Source of the DNA: DATGKG01 sp963851325
GTDB taxonomy: Bacteria; Desulfobacterota; Binatia; Binatales; Binataceae
DNA length: 64,000 nt
Assembly: GCA_963851325.1 (NCBI GenBank)
Contig: CAWKOR010000001.1
Coordinates: 1,178,001-1,242,000 of the forward strand
Direction: 5' to 3'
Of this stretch, positions 1 through 9,042 are shown in pieces. The first letter of the stretch is position 1, and each line of letters opens with the position of its first letter. The translations under genes and the position numbers were made by a program. The notes beneath the pieces were generated by a model. The model was not told the DNA's origin and made no database searches. It saw only the letters and a list, made by a program, of their open reading frames with translations.

Positions 1-1176
1 TTTCGCCGCCGAGGCGACCGGCTCGCCGGTCAGCAAACTTTCCTCGGTCATCAGCGGCGTCGGCATCCCCTTCAGCACCGGCAGCACTTCCTTCGCGAAC
101 AGCTTCATGCTGGCGAGCGATTCGTTATGCGGCATGCCGCCGTAATTGAAAACCAGCATGATCTCCTTGACGCCGGTCATCTTCTGCAAGCGCTCGATTC
201 GCTCGATGATCTGATTAGGAGTGCCGATCGCCTGGCTCGCCAGGAACGGATCATCGAAGGGGTTGTCATACTTGGGCGCGCCGATGCCGCCCAGCGTCTT
301 GCTGAAGTCGGCGTAGGATTCGTAGCCTTTGATTTTCGCGAACCGGCCGAGATCGCCGAAGCCGTAGTGCGTCGCGGCCTCGCCCTGATAGCGGCGAAAG
401 TAGCCGACGCCCTTTTCGATGTCGCTCTCTTTCGGCACGCAGTAACCCCATAGATAAATGGTCGGCTGATCGGGCTTGAGGCCGCGCGTCGCGCGAATCG
501 AATTGTACTTGATGACGTTCTTGCGCATCTCCTCGATCGGCGTCGCGGGCACGAAGAGCTGCCCGAAGCCCATCTCCGCCGCCATCACCATCGACTCGGG
601 CGTGTTGAACGCGCACAGGATTTTGTCGCCGATATCCCGATGCCGCGGGGCCGGCCGGATACTGGTTTCGGGAATTTTGAAAATCTCGCCGTCGTACGAA
701 AACCGCTCGCGCGTCAGGCCCAGCTTGAGAATCTCGATGGTCTCGCGAAAGCGCTCGCGCGATTCGGTCTGCGGCACGCCGAGCGCACCGTATTCATCGG
801 GCGCGATGCCGCGACCTACGCCCATCTTGAATTCGCGTCCGCGCAGCAGGATGTCGAGCATCGCAACCTCATGCGCGAGGCGGATGGGATTCCACCACGG
901 CACCACCACCACGATCGAGCCGACGTCGATTTTTTCAGTGCGCGCCGCCCAGTAGGTCAGCCATTGCAGGACGTTGGGCACCATCCCGTAAGGACTTCCG
1001 AAGTGTTCCGACGCCCACAGGCAATCGAAGCCGAGTGGTTCGACAAGATCGCCGAGTTCCAGGGTTTGTTCGAGCGCGACGTGGTCGGGAATCGTCGGCG
1101 GACGCGACCAGTCCTTGGCATCGATACGTTCCCAATCAGCGGTATGCAGGGTGTGAATCCCGGCGCCTACTTTCAT
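1..1176 (-). CDS. LLM-class flavin-dependent oxidoreductase (partial, C-terminus outside window)
   Basis: Luciferase-like monooxygenases use reduced flavin (FMNH2 or F420) to oxidise small organic substrates in the cytoplasm. The frame is open from the ATG at 1174-1176 to the window edge, giving 392 residues without a stop. The start MKVGAGIHT, then LWASEHFG around residue 54, VGRGIAPDEYGALG around 120 and the late SQAIGTPNQIIERIE segment are typical of the LLM family. GGAG lies just upstream of the ATG. It is the last visible gene of a minus-strand operon, 14 nt after the amidohydrolase, so it probably acts on the same compound class as that enzyme and the linalool-dehydratase-like protein. 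The family is clear. The substrate and the choice of flavin cannot be read from sequence. Confidence 0.88.
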   Translation of the reverse strand, partial: MKVGAGIHTLHTADWERIDAKDWSRPPTIPDHVALEQTLELGDLVEPLGFDCLWASEHFGSPYGMVPNVLQWLTYWAARTEKIDVGSIVVVVPWWNPIRLAHEVAMLDILLRGREFKMGVGRGIAPDEYGALGVPQTESRERFRETIEILKLGLTRERFSYDGEIFKIPETSIRPAPRHRDIGDKILCAFNTPESMVMAAEMGFGQLFVPATPIEEMRKNVIKYNSIRATRGLKPDQPTIYLWGYCVPKESDIEKGVGYFRRYQGEAATHYGFGDLGRFAKIKGYESYADFSKTLGGIGAPKYDNPFDDPFLASQAIGTPNQIIERIERLQKMTGVKEIMLVFNYGGMPHNESLASMKLFAKEVLPVLKGMPTPLMTEESLLTGEPVASAAK

Positions 1177-1190
1177 CTCAACTCCAAATC

Positions 1191-2393
1191 CTACTGGCCC
1201 AGCTTGTAGGCTTTTGCGACATTCTCGCCGAGCACGCCGCGACGCGCCGCCGGGGTCATACCTTTGATCATTCCCTGAAGCTCCTCGAGGTAATTGCCAG
1301 GATGATCCGGATGCGGATAATCGGTGGCCCAGAAGAACTTGTCGTCGCCAACGATTTGCGCCATCGCCCAGATGGTGCGCTCGTCGGGATCCGCCGAGAT
1401 GTAGCATTGCCGCTTGAAATAGTAGGACGGCTTTTCCTTGAGCTTCACGCTGGCGCCCAGGATGGTGCCGTTGTAAATCGCGTCGGCGCGATCCATCAGG
1501 TAGCCGATCCATCCCGCCTGCGCTTCCAGCACCACCAGCCGCAGCTTCGGGAAGCGATCGAACACGCCATACTGGAAAAACGTCGCGAACGCATGCTGCA
1601 CGCCCTGCGCCGCGAACAAATCCGCATACCACGAGGCCCATTCCATTCCGTCGAAGCGATGATGCACGCCCCATTTTACCGGCTCGAAGGTCGGATGAAT
1701 CGCGAGTGGCACGTCGAGGTCCTGCGCCGCCGCGAACACCACATCGTGGCGAGGATCGCCGTGCGCGATGCGCGTTATGGTAAACGGACAGACGAACGCA
1801 CCCTTGCATCCATCTTTCACCGCGCGCTCGAGCTCGCGCGCCGCCTCGGCGGGATCGCCCAGCGATAGATGCGCGATCGGAATCAGCCGGCCATTGGAGT
1901 CGCGGCAGAAATCCGCGATCCATCGGTTGTAGGCGCGGCAGTAGGCGCCCGAGAGTTCGGCGTCGAACAGCTCGGCTTCCCACAAAAGCCCGATGGTCGG
2001 ATAGAGCAGCGCGCGCTGCATCCCCTCCTTATCGAGGAGTTGCAGGCGCTCCTTGGCGTTCATCGCACCGAAGGCGCAACCTTTCAGGTAGGTGTCCTCG
2101 GGTTGCGGCATGAATGCGAAACCGCCTTCGGGTAGTTTCTCGCCGCGTGCGATGGCCTCGCGCAGCTTGCGCGCCTCCTCGACCTTGCGGCCCATTCCGC
2201 CGAGCGCGCCGAGGGCGCCGCGCTGGGTCAGGACCGCGCGCTTCTGATCGATTTCCAGATACTCGAAGCCGTCCTCGCCGACGCGAATGTGAATTCCGCG
2301 CTCGCGATACTTCGGGTCGAGGTACTTGTCCCACATGTCAGGCGGTTCGAGGATGTGCCCGTCCGCGTCGATTACCAATTCGTTGGATGCCAT
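1191..2393 (-). CDS. Amidohydrolase family protein (metal-dependent, ACMSD-like)
   Basis: This 400-residue protein belongs to the amidohydrolase-2 superfamily of TIM-barrel metal-dependent hydrolases and decarboxylases. Visible marks are the N-terminal metal-site motif VIDADGHILEP, the barrel histidine in LAIHPTFEP, and the C-terminal catalytic aspartate in FWATDYPHPDHPG. A strong ribosome binding site (GGAGGA) precedes the ATG. It lies 17 nt after the linalool-dehydratase-like gene and 14 nt before the LLM oxidoreductase, so the genes are almost certainly co-transcribed. Relatives are common beside LLM oxidoreductases in soil bacteria that break down aromatic or terpenoid compounds. The exact reaction (hydrolysis or decarboxylation) is not determinable. 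Confidence 0.88.
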   Translation of the reverse strand: MASNELVIDADGHILEPPDMWDKYLDPKYRERGIHIRVGEDGFEYLEIDQKRAVLTQRGALGALGGMGRKVEEARKLREAIARGEKLPEGGFAFMPQPEDTYLKGCAFGAMNAKERLQLLDKEGMQRALLYPTIGLLWEAELFDAELSGAYCRAYNRWIADFCRDSNGRLIPIAHLSLGDPAEAARELERAVKDGCKGAFVCPFTITRIAHGDPRHDVVFAAAQDLDVPLAIHPTFEPVKWGVHHRFDGMEWASWYADLFAAQGVQHAFATFFQYGVFDRFPKLRLVVLEAQAGWIGYLMDRADAIYNGTILGASVKLKEKPSYYFKRQCYISADPDERTIWAMAQIVGDDKFFWATDYPHPDHPGNYLEELQGMIKGMTPAARRGVLGENVAKAYKLGQ

Positions 2394-2410
2394 CTAATTC
2401 AGTCCTCCGA

Positions 2411-4327
2411 TCAATTTGCTGGAATAATGTGTATGGGTGTGCGGCCGTGCAGCTCGACCGACAAGGATGTGCTGCCTTCGCCGTCCGCGGTGAAAGTCTG
2501 TTCCGAGCCGTTACGCATGGTGTAGGTCGCCCCCGGCCGCAGGCGCTCGACTCGAAGTTCCTGGCGAATGTTCTGCGATCCGGGATAGAGCACGAGGTCG
2601 AGGTCGTCGCCGTTGCTGAATGCGCGCGCAACCAGCACGTCGGGATATTTCGCATCAGTCAGGAGCGGGCCGCGCAACGACGCCTGTGGAGGTCCCTCGG
2701 CGATGGTTCGGCGGAAGTCGTCGCGGCGATGGATGCGCGCCCGCATCGCCATCGCATTGGAGAGATTCGAGCCCTTGGAGTAGCGCAACACGCCGCCGTC
2801 ATCGGAGCGGCCGCAATCCTGGTCGAGCGCACGTTGCGCGGCGTCGGCTATTTCGTAGTCGCCAAACTCGCGCGCCGTATCCATCAGCATCGCGTAGGCG
2901 CCGGTGAATCCGGATTTGTAATTGCCGAAGTCGAAGCCCTTGCCCGGCAGCATCATGCGCGGCGCGCCGCTCGCGTCGGGCTTGATGATGTATTTCAAAT
3001 CCTGGCGCGCGGTCGCCCACATTCGCTGCGCGCGATCGGGCGCGAAACAATTTTCGAATCCGGCGAAACCCGCATCGCCGGCCGGAAATGGAAATCGAAT
3101 TCCGGTGAGCGAGGAGCGTAGTCCAATCACGCTGCCACTGTAGTCGGTGAACTCGGTATCGAGATTCTTGAGCCATCGATCAAGCACGCTGGGAACGAAT
3201 TTGGTGCCGAACACGCGATCGTAGATCGCCAGCGACGTCATGCCGTAGTGATTGCAAATCGGATAGACCCAGTTCGGCTCGCACGGATAGAGGCAGAATT
3301 CCGAATCGAGAAAGTTCTTCATCACGGATTGCGCGATGGTGTGCGCGTCGTGATTGAACACCCGATGACGGTTGCGCCGAAACGGCAAGCTGCCCGGCTC
3401 CGCGTAGCGGCGGTCACCGGTGTTCGACATGTACATACACAACTGGATGCCGAGCCATCCGGTGAGCATGATGTTGTCCTTCGCCGCCGGGTCGGGATCG
3501 GTGACGTTCAGATGCCCCCATGCCGACTCCCAGAGCCAGTAGCCCCAGATTCGTTTGTCGAGGTACAGCTCGATGAGGTTGCGTTGCGCCTGCGATAGGT
3601 AACCGTGAAAGCTCGGCGTGTACATGCACTGCAGCATGCCGAGGCCGTAGCCGAGGTGATTGATCTGGTAGCGTAGCGCCGAGGTCTGGAACTGGTCGAC
3701 CCTGTCGTAGCCATTCATCTGGCCAACCGGCTGCAGCGCACGATCGAAGCCGTAGCGCATCGCCGCGAGGTCGTCGGGAGTAAGTTCGCGCTCGCTGATC
3801 GCGGGCACCGGGGCCGCAACTTCGATCGCCTCGGTAATCGCGGTCCCGATGCTGCGCTTGCGCGCGTCGAGCTTCGCAAGCTCGGTGGTCTTGCGCGCCT
3901 GCTGCCGGCGATATTCATAAGCGGCAATTCCTATTACGGTCGCGGCAACCAGGTACGGCGCGAGGAACCAGGGCTGCTCGGAGATATGACCAGCCAGCAG
4001 CGCCGCACCGAGCCATATAATGATAGGAGCGATCACCATCCCGGCGCCGAACCATGCGAATACCGCGAGCGCGAATAGCGCGATGGTCACCGGAAAGAGC
4101 AGGATTGCCCATCCCCCGACCGAGAGAAACCCGCCGCCCGGGATCAACAGCCCCAGCCCGAACGCCTGCATCTCCGGGGACATGCCGAGCATCGTCGGCA
4201 ACAAGCCCAGGATACACATCGCGGCATAGATCATCGCGTTGCGGCGATGCCGTGCCGAGGTCACTGGTCCGACGATCGATTCGCGTCGTATGAATGGCTG
4301 AGCGATCTCGCTTGGTATGACGGCCAT
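2411..4327 (-). CDS. Membrane-anchored linalool dehydratase/isomerase-family protein
   Basis: A 638-residue protein with about four hydrophobic segments between residues 31 and 136, then a soluble domain from about 180 onward. The soluble part resembles linalool dehydratase/isomerase (Ldi) of Castellaniella defragrans, an (alpha,alpha)6-barrel enzyme interconverting myrcene, linalool and geraniol. Shared features are DKRIWGYW (258-264), the KDNIM motif (283-287), and CEPNWVYPIC, whose cysteines C349 and C358 keep the nine-residue spacing of the Ldi active-site pair, followed by IYDRVFGT. The position matching the Ldi histidine after NIM-x-x-G appears to be Trp291, so substrate or chemistry may differ. 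AGGAGA precedes the ATG. A small membrane protein gene is upstream and the amidohydrolase follows after 17 nt. The Ldi assignment rests on remembered family motifs. The fold is likely; the reaction is unproven. Confidence 0.7.
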   Translation of the reverse strand: MAVIPSEIAQPFIRRESIVGPVTSARHRRNAMIYAAMCILGLLPTMLGMSPEMQAFGLGLLIPGGGFLSVGGWAILLFPVTIALFALAVFAWFGAGMVIAPIIIWLGAALLAGHISEQPWFLAPYLVAATVIGIAAYEYRRQQARKTTELAKLDARKRSIGTAITEAIEVAAPVPAISERELTPDDLAAMRYGFDRALQPVGQMNGYDRVDQFQTSALRYQINHLGYGLGMLQCMYTPSFHGYLSQAQRNLIELYLDKRIWGYWLWESAWGHLNVTDPDPAAKDNIMLTGWLGIQLCMYMSNTGDRRYAEPGSLPFRRNRHRVFNHDAHTIAQSVMKNFLDSEFCLYPCEPNWVYPICNHYGMTSLAIYDRVFGTKFVPSVLDRWLKNLDTEFTDYSGSVIGLRSSLTGIRFPFPAGDAGFAGFENCFAPDRAQRMWATARQDLKYIIKPDASGAPRMMLPGKGFDFGNYKSGFTGAYAMLMDTAREFGDYEIADAAQRALDQDCGRSDDGGVLRYSKGSNLSNAMAMRARIHRRDDFRRTIAEGPPQASLRGPLLTDAKYPDVLVARAFSNGDDLDLVLYPGSQNIRQELRVERLRPGATYTMRNGSEQTFTADGEGSTSLSVELHGRTPIHIIPAN

Positions 4328-4345
4328 GATGGTTCTCCTCGAAGG

Positions 4346-4678
4346 TTATTTGGGAATCGCCAGTCGCCCGCGAACCGAAACCGGCACGCTTCCAACGTCA
4401 TGGTGATGACGATGCTGTGTGTGCGCGCGATAACCGTAGACGGCGCCTACGGCGAGTAGGATCTCGATCGATGCGGCAAACGCGAGCGTGCGGATCCCCA
4501 AGCGGCGACGTGCCGATGCGGCGGGGACGGGCGCGCCGCCGATCAGCCGCCATTCGGTGGCTGGATTGCTCGGCGCATCATCGAGCGAATCGCCCGACCG
4601 CAGCACGAAACGCTTGATGGCGCCGAAGCCCAGTACGATCTGGCTGATGATGAACGCTGCAAACGCACAACACGGCAT
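4346..4678 (-). CDS. Small two-segment membrane protein, function unknown
   Basis: This 110-residue frame encodes a hydrophobic N-terminal segment (about residues 5-22) and a second one (about 64-88) ending in AVYGYRAH, with a polar loop between and a His-rich stretch (TQHRHHHD) after the second. I do not recognise a family. It ends 18 nt before the start of the linalool-dehydratase-like gene on the same strand, which suggests that it opens the operon and may be a membrane partner of that protein. The ribosome binding site is weak (AAGGGG). Codon use and the coherent hydrophobic segments favour a real gene, but the start is uncertain. Confidence 0.5.
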   Translation of the reverse strand: MPCCAFAAFIISQIVLGFGAIKRFVLRSGDSLDDAPSNPATEWRLIGGAPVPAASARRRLGIRTLAFAASIEILLAVGAVYGYRAHTQHRHHHDVGSVPVSVRGRLAIPK

Positions 4679-4844
4679 GAAGAACGGTGCCCCTTACCCA
4701 TGTCATGGTATAGGGCGGCGTCGAAAGTCAAATCCACGCAAGGGAAAGAGCTATCCGCGATTCGGTGTGCGTCGATCGGGCGGGCAAAGTGGTGCTTCGC
4801 CGATCGAGTAACTTTAGCGATGAGCTTGAGTCGAGATGCGGGGG

Positions 4845-6638
4845 TTAGCCTTCCTGCTGTTTCTTGGGATAGCCAGCGCATGCGGAGGGGAAGCCCTCTC
4901 CTTGCATCATGATCAAGCTATGCGCCGGAGGTCGGGGCGCGGCGTCGCGGATAGCTTCCAGAATGACCCGCTTCTTCACCGGCTTGCTGATGTGCGAATT
5001 GCAGCCGGCCAAGAGCGACCGCTCGACATCCTCGCGAAGGGCGGAGGCGGTAAGCGCGATTATTGGCACCGGCTTGCGACCATGCTCGCTCTCCCATTTC
5101 CGAATCGTGCGAGTCGCGGCGAGCCCATCCTTGTTAGGCATGTGGATGTCCATGAAAATCAGGTCGTAGTCGTTCGAGGTAGCCATGCCCACCGCCTGCT
5201 CGCCATCTTGAACAAAGGTCAGCGTGCAGGGTTCCTTGCGCAAATATGCTTCGATGACGAAGCGATTGTCGGTGGAGTCCTCGGCTACCAGGATTCGCAT
5301 CCGGCGTCCGCCGAGCGGAAAATCCGGCTCCGCTGCCAGCGTCTTCATACGCTCGTCCGGGCTCACGCCTTCGAACCTGGCCATTTTTCTTCCGATCGCT
5401 CGGAACAACCCGCGCCGGGTGATTGGCTTCACGAGGTAGACGTCGAGCCGATGCTCTTCGAATTGCGCGACCTGCTGGCGGATGTCATCGGCATACAGCA
5501 TCGGGATGAAAGATGCGTTCGGAAGCTGTTCGCGACGAACTCTCTTAACCAAATCGAGACCGCTCCCATCGGACATCCGCATGTCGAGCAATACCAGCTT
5601 GTAGGGCTTGCCAATTATGACCGCATTGCGGATCGCAATTAACGCTTCGTCGATGGTGGCAGCTTCGGTGATCTCGGCGCGACAATGCGCCATGATTTCC
5701 CGCGCCAACACACGATTGAGGCGATGATCGTCCACCACCAGCACGCGGTGTCCGGAAAGATCCGGCATTGCGAGTGGAGTCGGCGACAGCACTGAGCACG
5801 GGAGTCCGAACGGAACGCTGAGGGAGAATCTGGTCCCTTTGCCGACTTCGCTTGCGACCGAGATTTGCCCGCGCATCAGATCCACCAGCCGCTTGACAAT
5901 CGCGAGGCCGAGTCCGGAGCCACCATATTTGCGACTGACCGACGAATCGCCCTGGGTGAAACTGGCATAGAGCGAATCCAGTTGCTCGCTCGCGATGCCG
6001 ATGCCGGTGTCCGATACGGTGAAGCGGACATCGGAGACCGCGGAGGTGCGGGCGATGGCCTCAACTTCCAGAACAACCTCGCCGCCTGCGGTGAACTTGA
6101 TCGCGTTGGCGACCAGATTGACGATAATCTGCCGCAGCCGTAGCGGATCGCCGACCAGGTGGTCCGGAACTCCGGGGGCGACCCGTGCAATCAGCTCCAC
6201 TCCCTTGCGGTGCGCCTGTACCGCAAAAGTCGAAATCGTGCGCTCGATCAGATCGATGAGATCGAACTGGACATGGTCCAGTTGCAGCCGACCACTTTCG
6301 ATTCGGGCGAGATCCAGAATCGAGTTGATGAGATCCATCAACGTATTACCGTTAGCCACCATGATGTCGAGGTAGTGGAGCTGTTCGGGGACCAGCTCGG
6401 TTTCGGCTAAGAGGTCCGCCATTCCCAGCACCGCGTTCATGGGAGTGCGAATCTCGTGCGACATGGTCGAAAGAAATTCCGATTTGGCGCGCGACGCACC
6501 TTGCGCCATCGCAAGGGCGTCCTCCAAACGAACCGATTGTTCGATGACGGTACGCTCCATCGCTTCGAGCAATTCATGCAGCGTAGCGACGCTCGATTTG
6601 AGTTCGCGATACTGTGCGACGGTTTGATTCTCACTCAT
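4845..6638 (-). CDS. Soluble hybrid sensor histidine kinase with two receiver domains
   Basis: A 597-residue phosphorelay protein without membrane segments. Order: N-terminal coiled coil (1-50); HisKA dimerisation domain with H-box SHEIRTPMN (His61); HATPase domain with the N-box NLVANAIKF (173-182), DTGIGIA and GGSGLGLAI; receiver 1 (about 297-415) with acidic pair Asp303/304 and phosphoacceptor Asp352 (LDMRMSDG); receiver 2 (about 447-570) with MRILVAEDS, Asp497 in FMDIHMPNKDG and the late Lys in HISKPVKK. No HPt domain or DNA-binding output is attached, so a separate phosphotransfer protein must lie elsewhere. The gene for a probable sensor protein is 23 nt upstream on the same strand. The kinase core is closely similar to the membrane-bound kinase at 19918-22509, so the two are paralogues. 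Confidence 0.93.
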   Translation of the reverse strand: MSENQTVAQYRELKSSVATLHELLEAMERTVIEQSVRLEDALAMAQGASRAKSEFLSTMSHEIRTPMNAVLGMADLLAETELVPEQLHYLDIMVANGNTLMDLINSILDLARIESGRLQLDHVQFDLIDLIERTISTFAVQAHRKGVELIARVAPGVPDHLVGDPLRLRQIIVNLVANAIKFTAGGEVVLEVEAIARTSAVSDVRFTVSDTGIGIASEQLDSLYASFTQGDSSVSRKYGGSGLGLAIVKRLVDLMRGQISVASEVGKGTRFSLSVPFGLPCSVLSPTPLAMPDLSGHRVLVVDDHRLNRVLAREIMAHCRAEITEAATIDEALIAIRNAVIIGKPYKLVLLDMRMSDGSGLDLVKRVRREQLPNASFIPMLYADDIRQQVAQFEEHRLDVYLVKPITRRGLFRAIGRKMARFEGVSPDERMKTLAAEPDFPLGGRRMRILVAEDSTDNRFVIEAYLRKEPCTLTFVQDGEQAVGMATSNDYDLIFMDIHMPNKDGLAATRTIRKWESEHGRKPVPIIALTASALREDVERSLLAGCNSHISKPVKKRVILEAIRDAAPRPPAHSLIMMQGEGFPSACAGYPKKQQEG

Positions 6639-6661
6639 CAGTACGTTTCCCCGATTTCGCG

Positions 6662-7477
6662 CTATGGAGCCCGGTCAGCGAAAACCTTTCCTGCGGCCAG
6701 CCGCAGGATGTTCATCTTTACGTTGAGTGCGATGGTGCGAAACATCTGTGCAGTCTCCAGGGGAATCGTCACCCGGGTGAACATGATCGCGGCGAACAAA
6801 TTTCCCGAAGGCAAAACTCCACCAAACCCCAATGCAGACTTTACGCCGTACGGAACTACAAATTCGGCTTGCGCCGGTATGAAAGGACTCATGAGTGCGT
6901 CGGGGACGAAGAATACGTTGTAGGTCTTCTGATCCAGATCGCGGATGATTTCCGGCTTGGTTTCAAGCAGCGAGCTGATTTGGAGTCCGAATTGCCGCAC
7001 CATCTGCGCGATCATCGGAATTTGCTCGACCGCCTCCCTGCTCGGCATCGGAATTGTTCGATGTCGATGTGAAGCATGGCGATCGTTCCATTCCGGCAAA
7101 TCGCCCGCCGTCCCGAGCAACGTCAGGCACTTGGTATCGGGGGTCAGCGATTCCATCGGCATGATGTCTTGCGCGAAATCGCGGATTTCCACCGGCAACT
7201 CGCAGTAGGGAAGGGTCTTGTAAAACCGCACCAGGACGCAGGCACGTCCATTCGCATCGCAAAGATTGTTGTAAAGGTAGCGAACTATCGCGCTGGCCGC
7301 TTCCTCGATGCTGGTCGCGTCGGCGCCGATATGGCGGAGTTGCGCACCGCATGTAGTCATATCCGAGAGCGTAAAGCGGGTAATATCGTACATCGATGAA
7401 ATGACCGGACCTTTGGTTGGCCACAAAAACGCAAATGGGATGCCATCGAAAGGATGGAAAAATCCATCATCCTGCAT
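6662..7477 (-). CDS. GAF-like putative sensor protein paired with the hybrid kinase
   Basis: A 271-residue cytoplasmic protein without signal peptide or clear membrane segment. The core, from MYDITRF (residue 29) to the end, has the look of a GAF-like sensor: the segment around ACVLVRFYKTLPYCELP, a DTKCLTLLGTAGD stretch, and a C-terminal part (FVVPYGVKSALGFGGVLPSG) resembling ligand-pocket strands. This is inferred from composition and context, not a firm family match. It sits 23 nt upstream of the hybrid kinase and should be co-transcribed, so it may feed a signal into that kinase, which has no sensor domain of its own. The start is uncertain. Neither the ATG at 7475-7477 nor the one at 7391-7393 has a good ribosome binding site; the second would give 243 residues and match the conserved part better. 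Confidence 0.6.
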   Translation of the reverse strand: MQDDGFFHPFDGIPFAFLWPTKGPVISSMYDITRFTLSDMTTCGAQLRHIGADATSIEEAASAIVRYLYNNLCDANGRACVLVRFYKTLPYCELPVEIRDFAQDIMPMESLTPDTKCLTLLGTAGDLPEWNDRHASHRHRTIPMPSREAVEQIPMIAQMVRQFGLQISSLLETKPEIIRDLDQKTYNVFFVPDALMSPFIPAQAEFVVPYGVKSALGFGGVLPSGNLFAAIMFTRVTIPLETAQMFRTIALNVKMNILRLAAGKVFADRAP

Positions 7478-7806
7478 CCACTGGCTGTCACGATTACGAA
7501 GTTGAGGTGGATGGTGGTGTCAAAACGGCACTATTTTGTCTCGACGGTCTTTCCGAATCGTGCTGCCTCCGATTCGTACTCTACTTCATGTCAAGCTTCT
7601 GCTCGCCTGAACTAGCCACAATCGCCGGGACTCCTCGAAGTCGGACACTTACGTCCCATAATGAGACTCTTTCGCTTTTTGCATAATTTATCTCGGCTAA
7701 GACATGCGAATTGCTTTAGGTTTTTTGGGCACAATCTATGCTTCGCACCAGTGAACATGTTCCTACGAGAAATCGTCTAATCCAATGAGGAGGGGAGGTG
7801 AAATGA
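7478..7806. promoter_or_regulatory. Divergent intergenic region between sensor and lipase genes
   Basis: These 329 bases separate two divergent genes and hold no convincing coding frame. Base composition drops in GC around 7670-7760, as expected for promoters, with an AT-rich stretch near 7680-7735. Just before the lipase start a strong ribosome binding site (GGAGGGGAGGTG, 7787-7799) is visible. I could not place a confident -35/-10 pair. Confidence 0.4.
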
Positions 7807-8655
7807 ATGCTCGAATTCCCCAAACTCGGCTTTTCTGAAATCTTCGGCGAGGCCCGCATTCTCGGCGAGTATCTCCGCTTCCGTAGTGATGCCATCGTCA
7901 ATCGACATGGCGCCAAAGCCAATCCGAATTGGCGCCCGGTCCTCCTAATCCCTGGATTCATGGCAGGGGACGCGAGCCTCTATCCCCTTGGCGCGCGACT
8001 TCGTTCCCAAGGGCATAAGGTTTTCTATGCCGGTATTTGGATGAATGCCGATTGCCCGGCAAAAACCCTCCAGCGACTGCGCCAGCGCATTCGGGAGATT
8101 AGCTTGCAGACCGACCGCAAGGTTGCAGTTATCGGCCACAGCCTCGGCGGCATCTATGCCCGAGAGTTAGCTCGCATGGAACCGGATTTGGTCGAACAGG
8201 TGTTCCTGCTCGGCTCACCGGTGAAGCATGCGCTGGGAAATACCACGCCGTATCTGCGACCGCTGGTTGCAGCAATGCGCCTCATGCATGGGCGATGCAT
8301 GGAAGAAGTAAGCGAGCCATGTAGGACCTGTGGCCTCGACTTGCCGGACAGCGCCCCCAACGTTCCCGAGACCTGCATTTACACCAAGACGGACGGCATC
8401 GTCGAATGGCATAGCTGTATCGACGAAGGTCCAACCGTCGAATGCGTCGAGGTCGACTCCAGCCACTGCGGCATTCCGCTGAACCTCACGACCTGGCAGG
8501 AAATCAGCTCGCGCCTTTCGGGCCCGGTGGAGCAGGCGCATCCGCTGCGAGTCACAGCGCCCGCAAAACGCGCGCCGGCATTAGCGCCGCGCACGCCGCA
8601 TCGCACCCGGCCGTCGTATCTGAAGCTGGTGGCGAACAAAGGCGACGCCGCCTAG
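7807..8655 (+). CDS. Lipase-like alpha/beta hydrolase
   Basis: A 282-residue alpha/beta-hydrolase of the triacylglycerol-lipase/esterase type. The strand before the oxyanion loop is VLLIPGFMAGD (about 46-56), the nucleophile elbow is GHSLGG (about 103-108), and the acid and histidine of the triad are probably in TKTDGIVEWHSC and SSHCGIP. Several cysteines lie in an inserted loop (CMEEVSEPCRTCG) that may form a lid or metal site. No signal peptide is seen, so it may act in the cytoplasm or leave by a non-Sec route. The basic C-terminal tail after about residue 240 lies outside the hydrolase core. The start is well supported by GGGAGGTG seven bases upstream. It is a single-gene transcript ending at a strong terminator at 8690-8728. 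Confidence 0.85.
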   Translation: MLEFPKLGFSEIFGEARILGEYLRFRSDAIVNRHGAKANPNWRPVLLIPGFMAGDASLYPLGARLRSQGHKVFYAGIWMNADCPAKTLQRLRQRIREISLQTDRKVAVIGHSLGGIYARELARMEPDLVEQVFLLGSPVKHALGNTTPYLRPLVAAMRLMHGRCMEEVSEPCRTCGLDLPDSAPNVPETCIYTKTDGIVEWHSCIDEGPTVECVEVDSSHCGIPLNLTTWQEISSRLSGPVEQAHPLRVTAPAKRAPALAPRTPHRTRPSYLKLVANKGDAA

Positions 8656-8689
8656 ACCATCGCCCCTCAACATAACCGCATTAACGAGT

Positions 8690-8728
8690 GGGCTGGTCGG
8701 AACGAAAGTTCCCCAGCCTGCTTTTTTT
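8690..8728 (+). terminator. Rho-independent terminator after the lipase gene
   Basis: GGCTGG (8691-8696) pairs with CCAGCC (8713-8718), and GGAAC pairs with GTTCC around a GAAA loop, with a two-base bulge. A run of seven T follows at 8722-8728. It starts 36 bases after the lipase stop. Confidence 0.85.
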
Positions 8729-9042
8729 GGTTTGAGGAGAAACGACCTCAGTCTCTGCTATTTCAGGATCGCAATCCGGCGAGCGGACCATCCGCATTTT
8801 GCGTTTAAAACGCTCTACTTGAGCGTTCTCTGTGCACAATCTGTCTTATTCGACTAGACAACTCCTTACCATTTTGTTACCTCGCTGCGAACGACAGTTC
8901 CGGTTCCGTGCGCATGACCAACGGATTATCGGTCGCTCCCAGAAAGTGGAAGGTAGGGTCCGGCGTCTGGTTTGAGCGATCGGGCAACCGGTGGTTGGTT
9001 CAGCGGCCGATCGAACAGCGAAAGAGGTTTTGGGGAGGAACA
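8729..9042. other. Intergenic region, no gene seen
   Basis: No coding frame with a plausible start is visible here. A 7-bp perfect inverted repeat with a 5-base loop lies at 8809-8827 (AACGCTC and GAGCGTT). It may be an operator or a weak hairpin, but repeats of this size arise by chance a few times in a window this long. The region ends with GGGGAGGAACA just before the ATG at 9043. Confidence 0.4.

Noticed and set aside
4543..4881. 112-codon minus-strand frame overlapping the small membrane protein gene and the kinase 3' end
   Set aside because: It overlaps the kinase C-terminus, lacks hydrophobic pattern or family features, and competes with the better-supported frame at 4346-4678.
7537..7560. 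Similarity of the intergenic stretches at about 7537-7556 and 13280-13300 (both could encode FGKTVE)
   Set aside because: About 18 bases with two mismatches is within chance expectation for a window of this size.
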